Origin: an uncultured Oscillospiraceae bacterium
GTDB lineage: Bacteria; Bacillota_A; Clostridia; Oscillospirales; Oscillospiraceae
Reading direction: 5' to 3'
Length of the DNA: 56,973 bases
Assembly: GCA_910579155.1 (NCBI GenBank)
Contig: CAJTTS010000015.1
Location: 1 to 56,973 of the forward strand
Shown here: piece by piece, positions 52,569 to 56,973 of the stretch
Layout: each line of letters starts with the position of its first letter
Position numbering within the stretch: position 1 is the first letter of the stretch
The notes under the pieces: model-generated
What the model saw: only the letters and a program-made list of their open reading frames with translations
Databases searched by the model: none
What the model was told of the DNA's origin: nothing
Program-made: the position numbers and the translations under genes

Positions 52569-53804
52569 ATGTCCGCCGGCCGTCAATTTCAGATGGTCTA
52601 TCTCCTGCTGGAAAAGGGCCGCATGACCGCCGGGGAGCTGGCGGAAAAGCTGGAGGTCTCCCCCCGCACGGTGCTGCGGGACGTGGACGCGCTGTCCGCC
52701 GCCGGGGTGCCGGTGTACACCACCCAGGGGGCCGGGGGCGGCGTGGCCCTGCTGCCCGGCTATGTGCTGGACCGGGCCGCCTTCACCGACGAGGAGCAGC
52801 GCCAGCTCCTCACCGCCCTGCAAAGCCTGCCTAATCAGGAGGGGGAGCAGGCGCTGACCAAGCTGTCCGCCCTGTTCCGCCGGGGGCCGGAGGACTGGCT
52901 CCAGGTGAATCTCTCCCGCTGGGGGGCGGGGGAGGCGGACAAAGAGAAGTTCCGCCTCCTCAAGCGGGCCGTGCTGGAACGGCAGGTCCTGGCCTTTGGC
53001 TACGCCGGCTCCTACGGCTCCACCCGGGCACGCAAGGTTCTCCCCGCCCGTCTGGTGTTCAAGGGGCAGGGATGGTATCTCCAGGCTTTCGACTTGGAGC
53101 GGGAGGACTACCGCACCTTCCGGCTGTCCCGCATCCTGTCCCCGGCCTTCACCGGAGAGGTGTTCCACCGCCGCCTGGATCCGCCGGATATTGACTTTCC
53201 CGGCGACATTCCGCCCCTGTTCCGGGTGGAGGCCAGGCTGCGGTTCGCCCCCTGCATGGCCTACCGGGTATATGACGAGTTCGACCAGGGCTGCGTCGCC
53301 CGCCAGGACGACGGCTCCTTGCTGGTGGAGACGGTGTTCCCCGAGGACCAGTGGCTGTACGGCTACCTGCTCAGCTTCGGCGCGGGGGTGGAGGTGCTCT
53401 CGCCGGACACGCTGCGCAAACGTCTTGCCCTCCTGGGACAGGAAATTTTTCGGGCCCATTCTGAACCTGACATACCTTGTCAGGTTCCGGATGCTATGAT
53501 GGGACCATCCAAAACAAAGGAGGTTCCAACCATGGAAAACTACAAAGACATGAAATTCTGCCAATCCTGCGGCATGCCCCTCGCCCCCGGCGTAGAGCTT
53601 GGCACCGAGGCGGACGGCTCCCCCAGCGCGGACTACTGCGGCTACTGCTACAAGGATGGGAAATTCGCGGGAGAGATGACCATGGAGGAGATGATCGACT
53701 TCTGCGCCCCCATGATGGCCCAGGGCAACCCCGGCATGACTGAGGAGCAGGCCAAGGCCCAGATGCACCAGTTCTTCCCCATGCTGAAACGCTGGAAGCG
53801 CTGA
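52569..53804 (+). CDS. WYL-domain regulator fused in frame to a zinc-ribbon protein
   Basis: 411 aa if read through. N-terminal DeoR-type helix-turn-helix (GRMTAGELAEKLEVSPRTVLRDVD), a WYL domain from about 140 to 300, then a linker PDIPCQVPDAMMGPSKTKEV, then MENYKDMKFCQSCGMPL with a CxxC...CGYCY zinc ribbon. The linker DNA holds a palindromic operator, an extended -10 and AAAGGAGG before an internal ATG at 53532. It looks like a former intergenic region that has lost the regulator's stop codon. Two products, 411 aa and 90 aa, are possible. Confidence 0.8.
   Translation: MSAGRQFQMVYLLLEKGRMTAGELAEKLEVSPRTVLRDVDALSAAGVPVYTTQGAGGGVALLPGYVLDRAAFTDEEQRQLLTALQSLPNQEGEQALTKLSALFRRGPEDWLQVNLSRWGAGEADKEKFRLLKRAVLERQVLAFGYAGSYGSTRARKVLPARLVFKGQGWYLQAFDLEREDYRTFRLSRILSPAFTGEVFHRRLDPPDIDFPGDIPPLFRVEARLRFAPCMAYRVYDEFDQGCVARQDDGSLLVETVFPEDQWLYGYLLSFGAGVEVLSPDTLRKRLALLGQEIFRAHSEPDIPCQVPDAMMGPSKTKEVPTMENYKDMKFCQSCGMPLAPGVELGTEADGSPSADYCGYCYKDGKFAGEMTMEEMIDFCAPMMAQGNPGMTEEQAKAQMHQFFPMLKRWKR
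53464..53500 (+). promoter_or_regulatory. Operator and extended -10 inside the fused reading frame
   Basis: Perfect palindrome AACCTGACA-N5-TGTCAGGTT (53464-53486), then TGCTATGAT (53492-53500). Together they make a promoter with overlapping operator for the internal gene at 53532, probably bound by the WYL protein itself. Confidence 0.75.
53532..53804 (+). CDS. Zinc-ribbon domain protein (internal start)
   Basis: 90 aa if translated from the internal ATG, which has AAAGGAGG 8 nt upstream. FCQSCGMPL and YCGYCYKDGKF supply two Cys pairs; the helical C-terminus reads MTMEEMIDFCAPMMAQ. Homologues are usually stand-alone genes beside WYL or MerR-like regulators. Function unknown. Confidence 0.72.
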   Translation: MENYKDMKFCQSCGMPLAPGVELGTEADGSPSADYCGYCYKDGKFAGEMTMEEMIDFCAPMMAQGNPGMTEEQAKAQMHQFFPMLKRWKR

Positions 53805-53870
53805 GCCGTCGTGAGCAATGCGCAGCAAAAATCCCCCCCGGATGCACAATCCAGGGGGGATTTGTTCATT

Positions 53871-54797
53871 TCAAAGCAGGTCCTTTTTCCGCAGGATAAC
53901 CCCCGCCACCACGATAATGACGGCGGAGATGACCAGCGGAGGCCAGAAGCTGTGGGCAAAAGGCAGAATGTCCACGTTCATGCCGTAAAACCCGAATACG
54001 ATGTTGGGCACCGTCATGAGAATGGTGACGGAGGCCAGCAGCTTCATGATGACGTTCAGATTGTTGGAGATGACGGAGGCGAAGGCGTCCATCATGCCCG
54101 AGATGATGTCGGAGTAGATCTGCGCCATCTCAATGGCCTGACGCACCTCGATGAGCACGTCCTCCAGCAGGTCATGGTCCTCCTCGTAGAGGGTGACGAT
54201 CCGCCCGCGCAGGATCTTCTCCAGCGTCACCTCGTTGGCCTTCAGGGAGGTGTTGAAGTAGACCAGCGACTTCTCCAGGTCCAGCAGTTGGATCAGCTCC
54301 TTGTTCCGCTGGGACTTGTAAAGCTGCCGCTCCATATGGCTGTAGGTCTTGTCGATTTGTTTCAGGTAGCTTAAGTACCGCTTTGCCACCAGCAGCAGGA
54401 TATTCAGGATAAATCGGGTGCGCTGCTCAGTGCGCACGTCCCTCACTATCCCGCCCTGGAGGTCCCGCACCACCGAGGTCTCCTTCAGGCACACGGTGAT
54501 GATATGCCTCTCCGTCACGATGATACCCATAGGCAGGGTGGAGTACACCACGCCGGTCTCGTCCTGCTCCATGGCGGGGGTGTCCACAATAATGAGGGTG
54601 CAGCCGTCCTCCTTGTCAATCCGGGACGTCTCCTCCTCATCCAGGGCCGCCCGGAGGAAAGACGGCTCCACCGCCAGGGTGGCGGCCACGGTTTTCAGCT
54701 CGTCCTCGCTGGGGTTCACCAGGTTGACCCAGCATCCATCCGTCACGGAGTTGAGCGGGGTCATCTTGCCGTCCACCGTCTTGTGGATGGTCATCAT
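53871..54797 (-). CDS. corA: CorA-family Mg2+/divalent cation channel
   Basis: 308 aa from the ATG (MMTIHKTVDGKM); longer upstream frames lack a ribosome site and would read through leader structure. Large cytoplasmic funnel domain with long helices, two C-terminal membrane helices, and the pore signature YGMNVD. Normal CorA length. Imports Mg2+ (or Co2+/Ni2+). Preceded by about 200 nt of structured leader. Confidence 0.94.
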   Translation of the reverse strand: MMTIHKTVDGKMTPLNSVTDGCWVNLVNPSEDELKTVAATLAVEPSFLRAALDEEETSRIDKEDGCTLIIVDTPAMEQDETGVVYSTLPMGIIVTERHIITVCLKETSVVRDLQGGIVRDVRTEQRTRFILNILLLVAKRYLSYLKQIDKTYSHMERQLYKSQRNKELIQLLDLEKSLVYFNTSLKANEVTLEKILRGRIVTLYEEDHDLLEDVLIEVRQAIEMAQIYSDIISGMMDAFASVISNNLNVIMKLLASVTILMTVPNIVFGFYGMNVDILPFAHSFWPPLVISAVIIVVAGVILRKKDLL

Positions 54798-55012
54798 AGC
54801 TCTCACACACCTTTCCCGAATCGGCGGGAGGGCATAAAAATCCCCCCGCGACCCATGTAAAATTCTCCCATCGGCAAAACGCCGACAGGCTGCGGGCGCA
54901 CGGGGAGGCAGTAAGTACCGGCTCAGCGGGTGCGCCGTGTTTTTCTGTTGCAACTTCGACCAAACGGATCGCCTGACACGACGCATCTCACTTCCTTTAT
55001 TCATCCAATTTC
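54798..55012 (-). promoter_or_regulatory. Structured 5' leader of corA
   Basis: On the minus-strand RNA: GGCGCAC/GTGCGCC (54895-54901 with 54930-54936) closes a 28-nt loop, TCGGC/GCCGA (54871-54885) forms a small hairpin, and a G-run/C-run hairpin (54822-54848) lies just before the ribosome site with U5 in its loop. Position suggests a cation-responsive leader. I could not match it to the M-box, yybP-ykoY or NiCo consensus. Confidence 0.4.
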
Positions 55013-55110
55013 CGCATGTATGTTGCGGTTTTATCCATTATATCCTTTTCCTCCCCTGATTGCAAGGAGAAAATCATCCCACCCTCGTGTCGTGCGTTTT
55101 TGCGCTCCGA

Positions 55111-55225
55111 TTGGGCGCATTACGGGGCGGCTTCACTCCGCCCCGGAGGAAATCCGCCCCCGCTTCGCAGCGACCGGGTTTTCCTCCCCGCTCCGGTCCA
55201 AGCTCCCTTGTGCGGCTATCCTTGC
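55111..55225 (-). repeat. Family-B fold-back repeat, diverged copy
   Basis: Left part TTGGGCGCATTACGG and right part CGCTCCGGTCCAAGCTCCCT align with the 20.55-kb copy. Hairpins GGGGCGG/CCGCCCC (55124-55144) and GGAGGAAA...TTTCCTCC (55145-55187) take the same places as those in other copies, but with different sequence. It runs into the last codons of dpaB. Confidence 0.7.
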
Positions 55226-55803
55226 GCTAGCAACAACGGCTGAATCTGCTCCCCCCGGCAGGCGGCCTCGACGGTCTCGGGGACCAGGGTGAAGTCGGCC
55301 ACCAGAGAGGTGGGCTTGCCCATGCAGTCGTCTTGGCCGAAGGGCACGAAGTACACGTTTTTGCGCCCCAGCATGGTCCCCAGGTTGGGGGCGCTCCCGG
55401 CTAAGCCGTCATTGGTAGCCAGCGCCAGCACCAGCGGTTTCCCGTTGCGCAGGTGCGCTTTCGCCGCCATGGTCACCGAGCTGTCAGTGACGCCGTGGGC
55501 CAGCTTGGCCAGGGTGTTGCCCGTGCAGGGGCAGATCACCAGCACGTCCAGCAGCCCCTTTGGCCCGATGGGCTCCGCCCCGGCCACGGTGTCGATCACC
55601 CGGCGGTCGCACAGCCGCTCCATCTCCCGCATAAAGTCGTGGGCCTTCCCGAACCGGGTGTCGGTGGACGCCACCGTCTCGGACACGATGGGCGTCACCG
55701 GCCCGAACCGGGCGGTCGTCTGCTCCAAAGCGTCCAGCGCCTTGGACATGGTGCAAAAGGACCCGCAGAACGCGAAGCCCACTTTTAACTCCTTATGATT
55801 CAC
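55216..55803 (-). CDS. dpaB: Dipicolinate synthase subunit B (SpoVFB)
   Basis: 195 aa, GTG start behind GGAGGAATCAGACCT, overlapping the dpaA stop (GTGA). Flavoprotein-like fold: VGFAFCGSFCTMSKALDALE, VICPCTGNTLAKLAHGVTDS and TNDGLAGSAPNLGTML are typical of DpaB. With DpaA it makes dipicolinic acid in the mother cell for spore heat resistance. The last residues are encoded inside a family-B repeat. Confidence 0.93.
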   Translation of the reverse strand: MNHKELKVGFAFCGSFCTMSKALDALEQTTARFGPVTPIVSETVASTDTRFGKAHDFMREMERLCDRRVIDTVAGAEPIGPKGLLDVLVICPCTGNTLAKLAHGVTDSSVTMAAKAHLRNGKPLVLALATNDGLAGSAPNLGTMLGRKNVYFVPFGQDDCMGKPTSLVADFTLVPETVEAACRGEQIQPLLLAQG

Positions 55804-56292
55804 AGGTCTGATTCCTCCATGATATGATAGACGGTATCCTTGATGTACCGTCCCGAGGTGACGGGAGCCACCTTTCCCGGCAGGGACAGCGCCCAGATCA
55901 CCCGCACACCCAGGGTGGCGGCGGCGTCCATATCCACCCCGCCGGGGCGAGACGCCAGGTCGATGACCAGGGCCCGCTCCTTCAAAGCGGCCAGCTCCTC
56001 CACCCCCAGCACCGGGGCGGGCACCGTGTTGAAAACGATATCGTAGCTGCACAGCCAGTCGCTCAGGTGATCCATACCCTCGCTGTTCAGGCCCATGCAC
56101 TCGGCGGCGGCCCGCTGCTCATACCGCCGGGCGGACACCCACACCCGGGCCCCCAGCGCCCGCAGCCGGGGCGCCAGCGTCCGGCCCAGCCGCCCAAAGC
56201 CGATGACCAGCACACGGGCGTCGTGGAGGGTGATGGGCAGCTCCTCCATGGCGATCTGGATGGCGCCCTCAGCGGTGGGTAGGGCGTTAGCG
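55800..56292 (-). pseudogene. dpaA: Dipicolinate synthase subunit A, 5'-truncated
   Basis: Only the C-terminal NAD-binding half is present, beginning at NALPTAEGAIQIAMEE and continuing with VLVIGFGRLGRTLAPRL up to the stop. Intact DpaA has about 290-300 residues; here about 160 remain. Upstream of the break the sequence is the terminator of a macrodomain gene, so the missing N-terminal part is not a frameshift but a junction. An ATG inside the terminator (near 56327) could start a short product, but no ribosome site is seen. Confidence 0.82.
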
Positions 56293-56304
56293 GTATGGTA
56301 ACGC

Positions 56305-56340
56305 AAAAAAAGAGAGACGGCCATCAACCAGCCATCTCTC
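56305..56340 (-). terminator. Terminator of the macrodomain gene
   Basis: Stem GAGAGATGGC / GCCGTCTCTC (minus strand, one G-U) with an 8-10 nt loop, followed by seven Ts (56305-56311). It ends directly at the truncated dpaA sequence. Confidence 0.88.
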
Positions 56341-56382
56341 TTTTCCGTTTAATAAATTACACTTTGAGTTCCAATATCAATC

Positions 56383-56883
56383 TCATCTACAAACGTCCAA
56401 TTGCTGCATTGGGACGGAAACTGCATGATTAAGCCGCCCATCCTGATATGTCCCCACATAAACATAAACAGGGATGGAGAGCCGTTCTAAATACCGCTCC
56501 ATCAGCGGGCGAACCTCTTCCCAGTCCAGCCCGCCGTTTCCGCAGCCCAGCCGGGGAAACGCGATGGAGGCGATTCCCTTTTCCACATAGGTGTCCGCGA
56601 ATTTTTGCAACCCCGCCTCGATGTATTCCAGCTTAGAGGGACTCCGCCAATGCTTTTTGGTTGGGAACATAAGCACCCATTTTTCCGGGCCCTTCCAGAG
56701 GAGGAGCTTCCCGATTTCCAACTGTTTTTCATCGCATACCCGCTCGTAGCTCTTGAACATCGCCGGGTAGCGCTTTTTGAATTCCAGCGCAACGCCCTTT
56801 CCCATCACCCCTACAGTGTTCACCGTATTGACCAGCACTTGCGCCGGACTGCTGAATATATCGCCTTTCAAATAGGTAATCAT
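56383..56883 (-). CDS. DarG-like macrodomain ADP-ribosyl hydrolase
   Basis: 166 aa from the ATG (MITYLKGDIFSS) 6 nt behind GAGGTG. Macrodomain features: AQVLVNTVNTVGVMGKGVAL, FPTKKHWRSPSKLEYIE and AFPRLGCGNGGLDWEEV, all typical of DarG antitoxins that remove ADP-ribose from DNA. The C-terminal inhibitory domain of full-length DarG is absent. A darT toxin would normally lie just upstream, that is beyond the window edge, so pairing cannot be tested here. Base composition is clearly more AT-rich than that of the neighbours. Confidence 0.88.
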   Translation of the reverse strand: MITYLKGDIFSSPAQVLVNTVNTVGVMGKGVALEFKKRYPAMFKSYERVCDEKQLEIGKLLLWKGPEKWVLMFPTKKHWRSPSKLEYIEAGLQKFADTYVEKGIASIAFPRLGCGNGGLDWEEVRPLMERYLERLSIPVYVYVGTYQDGRLNHAVSVPMQQLDVCR

Positions 56884-56973
56884 CACCATCACCTCAAACA
56901 CGCATCATCAATATTTAGGGAAGCGCTGATTAAAGCAGGTAAAAGTCAGGCAAAGCGCAAAAAGTGAGAAGGA
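56884..56973. other. Upstream flank of the macrodomain gene at the window edge
   Basis: No complete gene. The minus-strand frames from the edge stop within about 20 codons, so no clear darT C-terminus is visible. AGGGAAGCGCTGATTAAA near 56919-56936 resembles a transposon end, but this is not established. Confidence 0.35.

Noticed and set aside
51480..53849. 789-codon minus-strand frame opposite DUF815 and the WYL gene
   Set aside because: Antisense shadow without start signal or domain; both plus-strand genes have promoters, ribosome sites and known motifs.
54798..55004. N-terminal extension of CorA by 69 residues
   Set aside because: It would translate hairpin-rich leader; the 308-aa form has normal CorA length.
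54798..55012. M-box (ykoK) riboswitch upstream of corA
   Set aside because: Searched for the conserved M-box core words by eye and did not find them; left as an unassigned structured leader.
56919..56936. AGGGAAGCGCTGATTAAA as a transposon terminal repeat
   Set aside because: It resembles some IS ends, but no partner repeat or transposase is visible before the window ends.

Overview
The window looks like chromosome from a GC-rich, probably spore-capable member of the Clostridia, most likely an Oscillospiraceae gut bacterium of the Flavonifractor/Lawsonibacter/Pseudoflavonifractor kind. Supporting this are the high GC content with AGGAGG-type ribosome sites, a WalRK-YycHI operon, SpoVB-like flippase and dipicolinate synthase genes, CIRCE/HrcA-type control of clpB, and Gram-positive BceRS-type sensing. 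Assignment to family is inference from gene content, not from a search.

Layout. 1-2.5 kb: bacitracin-type efflux/sensing module (ABC ATPase, intramembrane-sensing kinase, response regulator; permease outside the window). 2.5-14.2 kb: accessory island bounded by two decayed tyrosine-integrase remnants with homologous 3' flanks (about 2.8-3.14 and 13.6-13.87 kb). It carries an IS5-type transposase remnant, a six-gene sugar operon (binding protein, two permeases, an unknown 541-aa protein, a URO-D-like protein, a SIS protein) with a divergent AraC regulator, and a UPF0597/cysteine-desulfidase-like gene. 14.2-18 kb: a small DUF2089 regulator with membrane partner, and a three-gene ABC importer of the ABC_sub_bind (TrpXYZ-like) class. 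18-25.7 kb: glycosyltransferase, DJ-1, 5-formyl-THF cyclo-ligase, a Cys-rich mini-protein, MltG, U32 peptidase/TrhP-like protein, flavin-type oxidase and CDF transporter. 25.9-30.4 kb: two-component system, HtrA protease and BirA. 30.4-32.5 kb: ECF sigma/anti-sigma pair and a small hypothetical gene. 32.8-40.9 kb: a self-contained PTS regulon, with sucrose-class EIIBCA, amylosucrase-like GH13, HPr and EI in one operon, and a HAD phosphatase and LacI regulator sharing a TGAAATNGATTTCA operator. 41-51.2 kb: ClpB with a perfect CIRCE, then (all on the minus strand) NUDIX, WalR, WalK, YycH, YycI, SpoVB-like and a C26 amidotransferase. 51.3-57 kb: DUF815 ATPase, WYL regulator fused in frame to a zinc-ribbon protein, CorA, DpaB, a truncated DpaA, and a DarG-like macrodomain gene.

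The most unusual signal is non-coding. At least two families of intergenic GC-rich fold-back elements are scattered through the window. Family A (about 25.67, 32.54, 40.88 and 46.03 kb) keeps a conserved apical loop of about 55 nt while its long stems change sequence on both arms together. Two copies have nested stems with conserved internal junctions, and the few imperfect pairs are mostly G-U on one strand, which is what a structured RNA would show. Family B (18.17-18.45, 20.55, 25.87, 49.86, 55.1 kb) is another fold-back family, with one exact 98-bp tandem duplication and one fragment lodged between walR and walK.
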